Source: Glycomyces xiaoerkulensis (GTDB taxonomy: Bacteria > Actinomycetota > Actinomycetes > Mycobacteriales > Micromonosporaceae). Taken from it: 64,000 bases of DNA. Where the stretch lies: NCBI RefSeq assembly GCF_002798405.1, contig NZ_PGGV01000004.1, forward strand, positions 1 to 64,000, read 5' to 3'. Position 1 is the stretch's first letter; each line of letters starts with the position of its first letter. The notes under the pieces are model-generated. The model saw nothing but the letters and a program-made list of their open reading frames with translations, did no database searches and was not told where the DNA came from. Position numbers and translations under genes: made by a program. Shown here in pieces: positions 7,898 through 16,329 of this stretch.

Positions 7898-9220
7898 ATG
7901 AACCGACCGGACGCGGAACCCGCCGTGCAACCGCTAGTGGTCAACGACAACGGCGCCTGGTGCTGGTTCCAGGACGAGCGGGCGCTGGTCGACCCGCTGA
8001 CCCAGCAGCTCGTGGTCGGATCGATCGCGGCCCCCGAGGGCCCGGGCGGCGAATCGCGCGCGGGCAACGTCGAGCTCACCGTGGTCGACCTGCCGTCGGG
8101 GACGAGCCGGGTGGTCGTGCTGCACGAGCGCCTCGAGGCCGACGACCACGACGTGCCGGCGCTGTGGCGGCGCCCGGACGGGCGGTGGCTGGCCGTCTAC
8201 ACCAAGCACAGGACCGACGACCTGACCCGCTGGAGGATCAGCGAGCCCGGCGATCCGACGCGGTGGGGTCCGGAGCGGACGTTCGACTGGAGCGACCTGA
8301 CCGGGGGCCATGGGGTCACCTACTCCAACCTCCACGTCATGAGCGGCCGGCTGTACTGCTTCGCGCGGGCGGTCAACGACGACCAGTGCGCGATCGTCTC
8401 CGACGACAACGGCGACACCTGGGCGTACGCGGGCAAACTGTTCACGCGGCCCAAGGTCGGCTACGTCAACGGCTACACCCGCTACGTCTCCGGCGGCGGC
8501 CGGATCGATCTGGTCACCACCGACCACCACCCGCGGGACTACGACAACTCCATCTACCACGGATACCTGGAGGGCGGCGCGCTGCGGCGCAGCGACGGCG
8601 GCGTGGTCGACGGGGCCGCGCTGGACGGCGAGGCGCCCTCGCAGGTGGAGCTCACGACGGTGTTCGCGGCGAACTCGGAGTGGGATGGGGAGTGGATGTC
8701 GCACTGCTGGACCACCGACATCCGGCGCTCGGGCGACGGCACCCTCGCCGCGGTCCTGACCGCCAGGGCCGCCGACCGCCCCGACGGTTCGGAGCGGTTC
8801 GAGCGGGGGCGGCCGTCGCCGGACCTCCGCTTCTTCTACGCTCGCCGCTCCCCCGGCGGCGACTGGGAGGTCCATCGACTGGCCAAGGCCGGTCCGGGCC
8901 TGCTGCCGCACGAGGAGGACTACACCGGTCTGGTCGCGGTCGACCCGTACGACCTGGACTCGGTGTACGTCTCCACGCCGGTGGACCCGCGCGACGGGTC
9001 GTCCCTGCCGCACTACGAGATCTTCCGCGGGCGCACCCCGGACGGCGGGGCGACGTGGCGGTGGACCGCGGTCACCGAAGGGTCGGCCGTCGACAACCTG
9101 CGGCCGATCGTGGCGCCGGGCGACCGCGGCCGGGTCCCGCTGCTCTGGTTCCGCGGAACGATGACCGCGTCCCAGCATTTCCGCTGCGAGATCGTCCTGC
9201 GCGACCTGCCGCGCGACTGA
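7898..9220 (+). CDS. BNR_4 repeat protein, probable carbohydrate-active enzyme
   Basis: A 440-aa protein of the BNR_4 class of seven-bladed beta-propellers. VVNDNGAWCWFQDERALVDP near the N-terminus is the characteristic opening of this family, which includes ulvan lyases and rhamnose-glucuronate lyases or rhamnosidases. Asp-box-like turns recur (SDDNGDTWAYAG, PDGGATWRWT), and conserved aromatic and His blocks HGVTYSNLHV, TTDHHPRDYDN and WMSHCW probably line the active site. No signal peptide, so cytoplasmic action on oligosaccharides is likely. GAGGAAGG at 7881-7888 supports ATG 7898. The precise activity (lyase or glycosidase) cannot be decided. Confidence 0.75.
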   Translation: MNRPDAEPAVQPLVVNDNGAWCWFQDERALVDPLTQQLVVGSIAAPEGPGGESRAGNVELTVVDLPSGTSRVVVLHERLEADDHDVPALWRRPDGRWLAVYTKHRTDDLTRWRISEPGDPTRWGPERTFDWSDLTGGHGVTYSNLHVMSGRLYCFARAVNDDQCAIVSDDNGDTWAYAGKLFTRPKVGYVNGYTRYVSGGGRIDLVTTDHHPRDYDNSIYHGYLEGGALRRSDGGVVDGAALDGEAPSQVELTTVFAANSEWDGEWMSHCWTTDIRRSGDGTLAAVLTARAADRPDGSERFERGRPSPDLRFFYARRSPGGDWEVHRLAKAGPGLLPHEEDYTGLVAVDPYDLDSVYVSTPVDPRDGSSLPHYEIFRGRTPDGGATWRWTAVTEGSAVDNLRPIVAPGDRGRVPLLWFRGTMTASQHFRCEIVLRDLPRD

Positions 9221-9278
9221 CCGGCGCCGGTTCGGGTGGGCGCGGCGCGAGGCTCGGGCCGCCTCTAGCATCGACGGC

Positions 9279-10121
9279 ATGATTCCGACGATCAAGCTCA
9301 ACGACGAAACGGCGATCCCGCAACTCGGGTTCGGCACGTTCCTGGTCCCGCCCGAGGAGACCGCGCAGACCGTGGCGCAGGCGCTCGAGGTCGGCTACCG
9401 GCACATCGACACCGCGCAGGGGTACGCCAACGAGGCCGGCGTCGGCGAGGCGGTCCGCGCCTCCGGGATCCCGCGGGAGGACCTCTACATCACCAGCAAG
9501 CTCACCAACAGCATGCACGAGCCCGAGGACGTGGTCCGCTCGTTCGACCGGACACTCGAGGAGCTGGGCCTGGACTATCTGGACCTGTTCCTCATCCACT
9601 GGCCGCTGCCGACCCGGTACGAGGGCGACTTCGTCTCGACCTGGAACGCGATCATCGAGCTGCTCGGCGACGGGCGCCTGCGCACCGCGGGCGTGTCGAA
9701 CTTCGAGCCGGCCCACATCGAGCGGATCGTCGCCGAGACCGGCACGGTGCCGGCGGTCAACCAGGTCGAGATCCACCCGTACTTCCGCAACGAGGCGGTG
9801 CGCGAGGAGTGCGCCTCGCACGACATCGCCGTCGAGGCGTGGGGGCCGCTCGGCCAGGCCAAGTCCGGGGTCCTGGAGGACCCGGCGGTCGTCGAGGTCG
9901 CCCGCGCGCACGGCAAGACGCCGGCCCAGGCCGTCCTGCGCTGGCACCTGCAGCGCGGCGACATCGTCTTCCCCAAGTCGATGCGCCGGGAACGCATGGA
10001 GGAGAACTTCGACCTGTTCGACTTCGAGCTCACCGCCGCCGAGGCCGCCTCGATCGACGCGCTCGACCGCGGCGAGCAGGGCCGCATGGGGCCGGACCCG
10101 AACACCTTCGACCGCGTATAG
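9279..10121 (+). CDS. Aldo/keto reductase
   Basis: NADPH-dependent aldo/keto reductase (280 aa), cytosolic, reducing aldehydes and ketones. The full catalytic tetrad is visible: Asp44 and Tyr49 in YRHIDTAQGYANE, Lys74 in ITSKLTNS, and His107 in LFLIHWPLP. The C-terminal FPKSMRRERMEENFDLFDF block binds the cofactor 2'-phosphate. Length and motifs match the 2,5-diketo-gluconate reductase-like AKR group. It lies 58 bases after the BNR_4 gene in the same direction and may share its transcript, which would fit sugar-derived carbonyl reduction. Confidence 0.93.
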   Translation: MIPTIKLNDETAIPQLGFGTFLVPPEETAQTVAQALEVGYRHIDTAQGYANEAGVGEAVRASGIPREDLYITSKLTNSMHEPEDVVRSFDRTLEELGLDYLDLFLIHWPLPTRYEGDFVSTWNAIIELLGDGRLRTAGVSNFEPAHIERIVAETGTVPAVNQVEIHPYFRNEAVREECASHDIAVEAWGPLGQAKSGVLEDPAVVEVARAHGKTPAQAVLRWHLQRGDIVFPKSMRRERMEENFDLFDFELTAAEAASIDALDRGEQGRMGPDPNTFDRV

Positions 10122-10122
10122 A

Positions 10123-10734
10123 TCAGCCGGGGCGGGCCGTCCCCAGACGGCTCCGGAGGGCCCGCTCCGCCTCCGGCCACTCACTGTCGAGCATGGAGTA
10201 GAAAACCGCGTCGCGGCGGCGGCCCGACGGCATGTAGTTGTAGGAGCGGAAGACGCCTTCCTCCCGGGCGCCGATCGACTCCAGGGCCCTGCGGGCCGGG
10301 ACGTTGAGCACGTCGGTCTTGAATTCGACGCGCCTGCAGGCCAGGACCTCGAAGGCGTGCTTGAGCAGGAGGTACTTCGCCGCGCGGTTGAGCCCGAGGC
10401 CCTGGTGGGCGCGCGAGAGCCAGGTCCACCCGATCTCCAAGCGGTCGTTGGCCTCGTCCAGGCCGCCGTAGGCGGTGCTGCCGGCGAACTCGCCGGTGCG
10501 GACGTCGACCACGGCGAACGAGTAGCGGGTCCCGGCCCGCCGGTCGGCGAGCATGGCGTCGAAGAACGCCGCGAAGCCCGCTTCGGAGGCGGGCCACGCG
10601 GCGAAGTGGGTCCAGATGGCCTCGTCGCGGGCCAGCTCACGGAGCGGATCGCGGTGCGACTCCGCTATCGGATGCAGCTCGGCCGAATACCCGGCGAGCA
10701 GCGTCGGGGCGGTCTCGCTCCATGGACGCCGCAT
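10123..10734 (-). CDS. GNAT acetyltransferase (RimJ/RimL type)
   Basis: A 203-aa GNAT protein close to ribosomal-protein Ser/Ala N-acetyltransferases. Core features are the beta-4 block RLEIGWTWLSRAHQGLGLNR, the acetyl-CoA-binding Q-x-x-G-x-G/N segment, the AAKYLLLKHAFEVLACRRVE helix and the closing NVPARRALESIGAREEG motif. The substrate is unknown. The stop lies one base past the convergent aldo/keto reductase stop, so no terminator hairpin separates them. It is unlikely to be part of the biosynthetic cluster starting 38 bases upstream of it, although the same strand leaves read-through possible. Confidence 0.88.
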   Translation of the reverse strand: MRRPWSETAPTLLAGYSAELHPIAESHRDPLRELARDEAIWTHFAAWPASEAGFAAFFDAMLADRRAGTRYSFAVVDVRTGEFAGSTAYGGLDEANDRLEIGWTWLSRAHQGLGLNRAAKYLLLKHAFEVLACRRVEFKTDVLNVPARRALESIGAREEGVFRSYNYMPSGRRRDAVFYSMLDSEWPEAERALRSRLGTARPG

Positions 10735-10772
10735 GCTCCGCCCCCCGGTGATCGACTGGAATTGCGATCAGG

Positions 10773-12773
10773 TTACATCACAGGACTCCTATCGGCCCCG
10801 GACGCGGCCGGGACGATCCTCGCCGAGGCCAGGTCGCACCGGTTGCCCGGTTCGACCAGTTCCACTACCTCCGGCCAGCGCTCGAGCGGGTCCAGGCCGA
10901 GCGCTCGGTGGAGGCGGTCCGACAGGCGCGGCACCAGCGCGGCGGTGCCCGTCGCCAGGAGGCGCGCCGCGGCCAGTTCCAGGGCGACGGCGGTGCGGGC
11001 CTCGGAGGACCAGGTGTCGAGTTCGGACAGCAGTTCCTGGGTCCGCGAGAACTCGCGGGCGTCGTCGACCAGGTCGCACAGCTCGGCGGCGGCTCGGCGC
11101 GGCGAGAATCTGTCGGGGCTCAGTGCGGCCGTGATCGCCTCCAAGCGGCGGTTCAGATCGGCGTAGAAGGCGGTGTGTTCGTCGGTCCAGGTCCCGGCGT
11201 CGGGGATGGCGCCGTAGCGGTCCTCGACGCGGCGGCCCAGGTCGGTCAACCAGGTCTCCCACCGGCCGATGAGGACCGATTCGGTGAAGGTCTCGTACTC
11301 GGACCGCACGAAGTTGGTGCGCTCGCCTTCGGGGCGGGTCAGGCACAGGTAGAAGCGGACCGAGTCCACCGTCTCGGGCGTGAGGATCTCCCTGCCCCAG
11401 ATGGCGTGGCGCCGGCTGGTGGAGAACTTCTCGCCGTCGAGCAGGTAGAACTCATTGAGGTGGTAGTCGATGTCGGGGTGCCAGTCGGGGAAGGCCGTCC
11501 GGTACATCATCGGCCACAGGACGGTGCTGTAGACGGCGTGGTCGAAGCCGAGGAACATCACCATCTTCCAGTCCCGCTCCGGCCGGTCTGCGCGCCACGG
11601 CCGACCGAGGCGCTCGCCGATGCGGCCGATCGAGTAGAGGAAGCCGAACGCGGTCTCCGGCCAGGACCAGACGGTCTGGCCGGGCAGGGCCGAGTCGGCG
11701 GGCTCGACGCCCCACGTCGAAGGGTGGGTGAGGGCTATGTCGAGGTTCTTGCGGGCGAGGAAGCGCGCGGTCACCTCTCTGGCGCGGGCGGGGACGCGGC
11801 CCTTGCGATGGTGGTCGACGATCTCGTCGGCCAGCTCGTGGACGTCGATCGAGTAGCGTTCGACCTCGTCGGGCACGGGCGGGGCGCCCCCGAGCTTCGA
11901 GACGGGGTCGACCAGATCGGCCACGAGGTTCGGCACGCCGCACTCCTCGCAGCCGTTGCCTCCGGTGAGCTCTCCGCAGGCCGGGCACTTCCCGGCGACT
12001 TTGGCCTCGTAGAGGTACTCGCCGCTGCCGCCGTCGCGCAGTGCCAGGGTGGCGGACGGCCGCACCCTGCCCGAGGCGGTCAAGCGGGCGAAGCAGCCCC
12101 GGAGCGACTCCCGGTAGCCCTCGGCCTCGGAGGTCCTGGTGAACTGGTCGGGCACGATGTCCATGGCCCGCAGGGTCTGCTGTATCTCGGTGGCGTAGCG
12201 GGAGGCGACTTCGGACGGTTCGATCCCTTCCCGGCGGGCGCGGGCGGTCACGTAGCACTGGTAGTCGTCGGAGCCGGACACGTGCCACGCCTCGTTCCCG
12301 AGCAGCCTTTGGAAGCGGACGTAGACGTCGGCGCCGAGGTAGGGCCCGGAGAGGTGGCCCAGGTGCAGGTCGCCGTTGGGGGTGACCGTCGGGCTGCACA
12401 CGAACTGCGGGCGGCCGACGGGGCTGGGGCGCGTGGTCGACCGGGCCGAGGCCTCGGCTCGGCGCGGTCCGCGCCAGTACTGGGTGAACAGGATGAGGTC
12501 CTCGTCGCCGGTGTTGGTGACGGTGTGGGATTCGAACGGCTCGAACAGCGCCACGGTTCCCGGCCGCACCGGGTGGGCCCGGCCGTCCACGCACAGCTCC
12601 CCTCGTCCGGAGACGAACAGGAAGAACTCGGTCTCGTCGTGCTGGTGCCAGGTCGAGGTGGTCCCCGGTGCCACCCGCCCCCAGCCGGCGCCGACGCCGA
12701 GGCCTTGGACTTCGGCGACGTCGATCCCGAAGGCCTCGCCGTAGGTGTTCTGGTCGAAGTAGTCGAGGATCAT
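10773..12773 (-). CDS. Cupin / methionyl-tRNA synthetase-like fusion, N-N bond-forming enzyme
   Basis: A 666-aa two-domain protein. Residues 1-110 form a cupin with metal ligands WHQHDETE (His43, His45, Glu49) and His83. Residues 120-666 resemble MetRS: class I signature HLGH at 137-140, zinc knuckle Cys263/266/275/278, and KFSTS at 449-453 in place of KMSKS. This architecture is that of Spb40 from s56-p1 biosynthesis and its homologues in other hydrazine pathways, where the synthetase domain activates glycine and the cupin joins it to N6-hydroxylysine, forming an N-N bond. Its neighbours supply the hydroxylysine and cleave the product. ATG 12773 overlaps the preceding stop (ATGA). A housekeeping MetRS role is unlikely given the cupin and context. 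Confidence 0.9.
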   Translation of the reverse strand: MILDYFDQNTYGEAFGIDVAEVQGLGVGAGWGRVAPGTTSTWHQHDETEFFLFVSGRGELCVDGRAHPVRPGTVALFEPFESHTVTNTGDEDLILFTQYWRGPRRAEASARSTTRPSPVGRPQFVCSPTVTPNGDLHLGHLSGPYLGADVYVRFQRLLGNEAWHVSGSDDYQCYVTARARREGIEPSEVASRYATEIQQTLRAMDIVPDQFTRTSEAEGYRESLRGCFARLTASGRVRPSATLALRDGGSGEYLYEAKVAGKCPACGELTGGNGCEECGVPNLVADLVDPVSKLGGAPPVPDEVERYSIDVHELADEIVDHHRKGRVPARAREVTARFLARKNLDIALTHPSTWGVEPADSALPGQTVWSWPETAFGFLYSIGRIGERLGRPWRADRPERDWKMVMFLGFDHAVYSTVLWPMMYRTAFPDWHPDIDYHLNEFYLLDGEKFSTSRRHAIWGREILTPETVDSVRFYLCLTRPEGERTNFVRSEYETFTESVLIGRWETWLTDLGRRVEDRYGAIPDAGTWTDEHTAFYADLNRRLEAITAALSPDRFSPRRAAAELCDLVDDAREFSRTQELLSELDTWSSEARTAVALELAAARLLATGTAALVPRLSDRLHRALGLDPLERWPEVVELVEPGNRCDLASARIVPAASGADRSPVM

Positions 12774-13825
12774 GAGGCTCCCTTGTCGCGCTTGGAGATG
12801 AGGTCTTGGACCGCGTCTGCGACGGCCGGCGCCAGGCGGTATCCGGAGCCGTTCGCGGCCCCGGCGTAGAAGACGCCGTCGGCGACGGCCCTGATCACGG
12901 GTTCGCGGTGGGGCGAGTAGGTGTCGCAGAAGACCCGGCCGGAGACGCAGGCGTCGGCCAGGTCGGGGAAGTAGCGGCGCAGCACGGCCCTGCCCTGTTG
13001 GAGGGCCTCGTCGTCGAGTGCGCCGAGGGGCCGGTCGGGGTCGACGTCCCACTCGTCGCAGGTGTAGCTGAACAGCAGGTGCCCGCGTTCGAAGTAGGGG
13101 ACTATGAACGCGTCGTCGTCCTGGAGGATCGTCAGCGGCCGGCCCCGCCGAGGCTCGTGCTCGATGTGGAGGGCGACGATCTTCTTGACCCTGACCCCCA
13201 GCGGCGCCAGCAGGTCGGCCCAGGCCGGATGCCTGATCCACGGCCCGGGGGCCAGGACGACGGAGGCGGCCGTGAGGGTCCTGCCCTGGCCGAGGTCGAC
13301 CGCGGTGGCCCCGTCCAGCGGGCGGAGTCCGACCACTTCGCTGCCCTCCCAGACGGAGGCGCGGTCGCGGACGGCGCGGACGAGGCGCCCGGCGACGTCC
13401 TCCACGTCGGCGTAGTGGCTGCCCTCGGCCTCCCAGACGGCGGTGCCGTCCGGTGGCCGGAATCCGGGCGCGTCGAGGGCCGACCGGTCGGTCCGGCGGA
13501 TCGCGGCCTGCTGGAAGTACTGCTCGGCGATGCGGTCCTTGGAGTTCTCATCGGCGACGACGACGGTGGGGAGCTCCCGGATCGGCAGGTGGTGCCTGCT
13601 CGACCACTCCCGCCAGCGCATGTGGCTGAGCAGGGACATCTCGCGGACGCGGGGGGTGCCGCCCCGGAGCACGTGGACGCCTGCGGACCGGGCGGAGGCC
13701 CCGTGGCCGACCAGGCCGCGTTCGATGAGCGCGACACGCAGGCCGGGGCGGGATTGGAGCAGTTGGAAGGCGGTAGCGGCGCCGATAACGCCGCCACCGA
13801 CGATGGCGACGTCTACCCGTTCCAC
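12770..13825 (-). CDS. FAD-dependent DAO-family oxidoreductase
   Basis: A 351-aa D-amino-acid-oxidase/glycine-oxidase-type flavoenzyme. The N-terminal Rossmann motif VAIVGGGVIGAATA binds FAD, followed by ERGLVGHGASARSAGV, and the C-terminal AGAANGSGYRLAPAVADAV closes the FAD site. In the homologous hydrazinoacetate pathway this enzyme class (Spb39 in s56-p1) oxidatively cleaves N6-(carboxymethylamino)lysine to hydrazinoacetic acid and 2-aminoadipate 6-semialdehyde; that role is inferred here from gene order. GTG 13825 follows a GAGG site and overlaps the end of the lysine hydroxylase gene by 13 bases; the stop overlaps the next gene start. Confidence 0.88.
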   Translation of the reverse strand: MERVDVAIVGGGVIGAATAFQLLQSRPGLRVALIERGLVGHGASARSAGVHVLRGGTPRVREMSLLSHMRWREWSSRHHLPIRELPTVVVADENSKDRIAEQYFQQAAIRRTDRSALDAPGFRPPDGTAVWEAEGSHYADVEDVAGRLVRAVRDRASVWEGSEVVGLRPLDGATAVDLGQGRTLTAASVVLAPGPWIRHPAWADLLAPLGVRVKKIVALHIEHEPRRGRPLTILQDDDAFIVPYFERGHLLFSYTCDEWDVDPDRPLGALDDEALQQGRAVLRRYFPDLADACVSGRVFCDTYSPHREPVIRAVADGVFYAGAANGSGYRLAPAVADAVQDLISKRDKGAS

Positions 13826-15132
13826 GGCGCCTCGCTCTCGGTCTTGGCCGACCACTGGATGAAGGACGGCAGCGGGGATCTGCCGCAGTCGCCCCGCAGG
13901 CGGTTGACGATGCGCTGGGCGCGCCAGGCGTTCAGGCTCAGGTTCACGTCGGGCAGGCCGCGTTGGGCGCGCGCGGCGTTCTGGAGGAAGATCCGCCGGT
14001 CCGCCGGGCCGTCCCAGACCGCCGCGAAGTCGTCGTCCACTTTGAGTTCGCCGCCCTCGCTCTGCATGCGCGGCAGGAGCGGCTCCAGGAAGTCCTTGGG
14101 CGCCGGTCGGAAGCCGGTGGCCCAGACGGCGGCGTCGACGACCATGCTCTGGGAGTCCGCCTCGTCGTTGTGGGACACGACCAGCTCCCAGCGTCCGGAC
14201 GGGAGCCGCTGGAGGTCCTCGACGGTCCGGTTCGGGTACAGGCCGAACGGGTGGTCGCCGTCGTCGATGAAGCGGAGGTGGTATAGCTGCTGGTAGATCG
14301 ACCGGAGCGTGTCCTCGGAGATGCCGTCCGAGGTGAGGATGTGGGAGGCGATGATCTCGGAGCGGATGTCTCGGGGCAGCCGGTGGAAGTAGTCGGAGTA
14401 CTCCGGCATGAACAGGTCGTTGGTGAACGCGGAGTCGTCGATCGGGAAGAAGTTGCGGCGTTTGGCGATCCAGATGACGCTGGACGGGCGTTCGACGGCG
14501 GGCCTGCTGACGAGGTCGAGGAAGGCCTCGGCCCCCGACTGGCCCCCGCCGACGACGGCGACGGTCTTGCCGGCGAGGCCGGCGGCGTGGCGCAGGTGGC
14601 GGCTGACGTGAAAGTGGTCGGCGCCGAGGTGCGGGGCGACGAAGTCGGGAAGCCATGGGAGCGTTCCTACTCCGATGACGATGTTGTCGGCGGTCACTTC
14701 GCGTGCGTCGGTGCGGATTCGGAAGACGCCGTCGAAGTCGACCTCCCGGACGCCCTCGCCGAAGACCACGTTCTCGTTGGTCTCGGCGGCCCAGGACAGA
14801 TAGTTGCGGAACTCCCCCCTCGGCACGGCGGCGAACTGGGCATTGAGGAAGTGGTACATCCGCCCCTGCTGGTTGAGGTAGGCCGTGAAGCTGAACGGGC
14901 TGGTGGGGTCGGTCATGCTCACCAGGTCTTTGAACACCGACACTTGGAGCGTCGCCCCCGATATGAGCTGGTCGTCGTGCCAGGAGAATCGCTCCTTGCG
15001 GTCGACGAAGAGGTTCGGGAGGCCACCGTCCTCGTAGAGCAGGGCCGCCACGCTGAGATTGGCGGGGCCGGCGCCGATGCCGACGACGGAGTAGTGACCC
15101 CCGGGCGGAGGCGCGCGGTGGGGTCTGCGCAT
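13813..15132 (-). CDS. L-lysine N6-monooxygenase
   Basis: FAD- and NADPH-dependent amine N-hydroxylase of the IucD/SidA/PvdA family (439 aa). FAD motif VVGIGAGPANLSVAAL at residues 16-31, NADPH motif VAVVGGGQSGAEAF at 191-204 and the ATGF block (338-341) are all present; LISGATLQVSVFKDLVSMTD and SPFSFTAYL match the substrate-proximal region. The family hydroxylates lysine or ornithine for siderophores, but no siderophore synthetase lies nearby. Next to the cupin-MetRS fusion it most likely supplies N6-hydroxylysine for N-N bond formation. AAAGGAAA precedes ATG 15132. The gene opens a tightly overlapping three-gene unit. Confidence 0.92.
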   Translation of the reverse strand: MRRPHRAPPPGGHYSVVGIGAGPANLSVAALLYEDGGLPNLFVDRKERFSWHDDQLISGATLQVSVFKDLVSMTDPTSPFSFTAYLNQQGRMYHFLNAQFAAVPRGEFRNYLSWAAETNENVVFGEGVREVDFDGVFRIRTDAREVTADNIVIGVGTLPWLPDFVAPHLGADHFHVSRHLRHAAGLAGKTVAVVGGGQSGAEAFLDLVSRPAVERPSSVIWIAKRRNFFPIDDSAFTNDLFMPEYSDYFHRLPRDIRSEIIASHILTSDGISEDTLRSIYQQLYHLRFIDDGDHPFGLYPNRTVEDLQRLPSGRWELVVSHNDEADSQSMVVDAAVWATGFRPAPKDFLEPLLPRMQSEGGELKVDDDFAAVWDGPADRRIFLQNAARAQRGLPDVNLSLNAWRAQRIVNRLRGDCGRSPLPSFIQWSAKTESEAPWNG

Positions 15133-15186
15133 GCTGTTTCCTTTCGGTGACGGCGGGCGGTGGGTCCGGTTGCAGGTGGCGGCGGC

Positions 15187-16329
15187 TCAGGCGGGCAGGG
15201 CGACCGGCACTCCCCAGGAGCCGAGGCGGGTGATCCAGCGCTCTGCGGTGGCCGCGTCCTCGGTGGCGCGGTGGAGGCCCGGCGCGGTGACTCCTTCTAC
15301 AAGGTCGGTGAGGGCGCAGACCAGGGGCAGGGAGACGCAGCGCGCCATGGCGGTGTCGGCGTCGTCGCCGGTCAGGTCGAGTGTGGCGCGGGCGTCGAGG
15401 TCCCGTTCGTCCGCTCCGAGAGCGAGGTCGACGGCCATGACGACTCGGTCGCGGTCATCGGGGGTGGTCGGGTATCTCGCCTGGAGCTCCTCGGCCAGGT
15501 CGACCAACCGCCGCTCGTCTCCGGAGGCGACGACCTCGAACACCTCGGCCCAGGCCTCGGACCAGCCTTCGGGGCGCAGGGTGCCGCGCACGAAGGTGCC
15601 GACCGCGCCGCGGTCCAGCCCGTACTGGGCGATGAAGGGGCGGGAGTCCCGGTTGGGGTAGGCCTCGAAGCACTCCCCGTTGAGGCGGTAGGGCTCGACC
15701 GCCTCCCAGGGGCGGGCGACGGTCACGTCGTCCCCGTCGCGGACGTACGTCGCCGGCTGGCCCAGCGCCCGCAGCACCCCCACAGGGGCCCAGGAGAACC
15801 GGTATTTGAACTCGCCGGGCTCGGCCGGGACGCCGCCGCAATGGGAGCGCAGGGTCGCGCGCTCGGGCTCGGCGCCGAGACGGTCGCGCAGGCGTCCGAC
15901 CAGGATCGCCGTGAGCAGGTGGTCGATCCCCGGGTCGAGCCCGGTCTCGGTGACCACGGCGAGCCCGCGGGAGGCGGCCGCCGGGGCGAGCGCGGCGACC
16001 TCGGCGGAGGTGTAACTGGTGCAGGCGAAGTGCGCTCCGGCGGCCATGGCGACGCGCAGAAGGTCGGCGTGCATGGCCGGGGCCAGCATGGACACGACGA
16101 CGTCGCCGGGCCCGACGCGTTCGGCCAGCCCCTCGTCGAGGCCCCGGATCCGGACGGGCGCGGTGACGCCGAGCTCGGCGAGGCGGCGCTCGGCGCGAGC
16201 GCGGGTGCGGCCCCAGACCACCAGGTCCGCCTCCTGGTGGAGGCGTTCGATTCCGGCTCTCGCGGTAGAGAGCCCGGTTCCGAGCCAATGGACGGTCCCG
16301 CTCGGGGCGGCCAGGGGTGCGTCAAGCAT
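15187..16329 (-). CDS. Saccharopine dehydrogenase (reductase type, LYS9-like)
   Basis: A 380-aa protein of the saccharopine dehydrogenase/homospermidine synthase family. The N-terminal dinucleotide-binding region is modified (VHWLGTGLSTARAGIERLHQ), followed by GPGDVVVSMLAPAMHADLLR, FACTSYTSAEV and the family-typical VVTETGLDPGIDHLLT and SHCGGVPAEP motifs. LYS9-type enzymes condense 2-aminoadipate 6-semialdehyde with glutamate to saccharopine. Here they would act on the semialdehyde released by the DAO enzyme. GGAG supports ATG 16329, and the gene overlaps the stop of the upstream LYS1-like gene by 8 bases. The direction of catalysis is inferred. Confidence 0.82.
   Translation of the reverse strand: MLDAPLAAPSGTVHWLGTGLSTARAGIERLHQEADLVVWGRTRARAERRLAELGVTAPVRIRGLDEGLAERVGPGDVVVSMLAPAMHADLLRVAMAAGAHFACTSYTSAEVAALAPAAASRGLAVVTETGLDPGIDHLLTAILVGRLRDRLGAEPERATLRSHCGGVPAEPGEFKYRFSWAPVGVLRALGQPATYVRDGDDVTVARPWEAVEPYRLNGECFEAYPNRDSRPFIAQYGLDRGAVGTFVRGTLRPEGWSEAWAEVFEVVASGDERRLVDLAEELQARYPTTPDDRDRVVMAVDLALGADERDLDARATLDLTGDDADTAMARCVSLPLVCALTDLVEGVTAPGLHRATEDAATAERWITRLGSWGVPVALPA

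Noticed and set aside
11400-12300. Housekeeping methionyl-tRNA synthetase
   Set aside because: The MetRS-like part is fused to a cupin, has KFSTS in place of KMSKS and lies in a hydroxylase/DAO operon, so a tRNA-charging role is unlikely.
13480-13491. CCGACCGGTCGG inside the DAO gene as a regulon site
   Set aside because: It lies within coding sequence, lacks the flanking TA...TA bases, and such GC-rich cores arise by chance. The same applies to the copy at 62774-62785.
13813-15132. Siderophore biosynthesis hydroxylase
   Set aside because: The family fits, but no NIS synthetase, NRPS, acyltransferase or siderophore transporter lies nearby, while the hydrazine-forming partners do.
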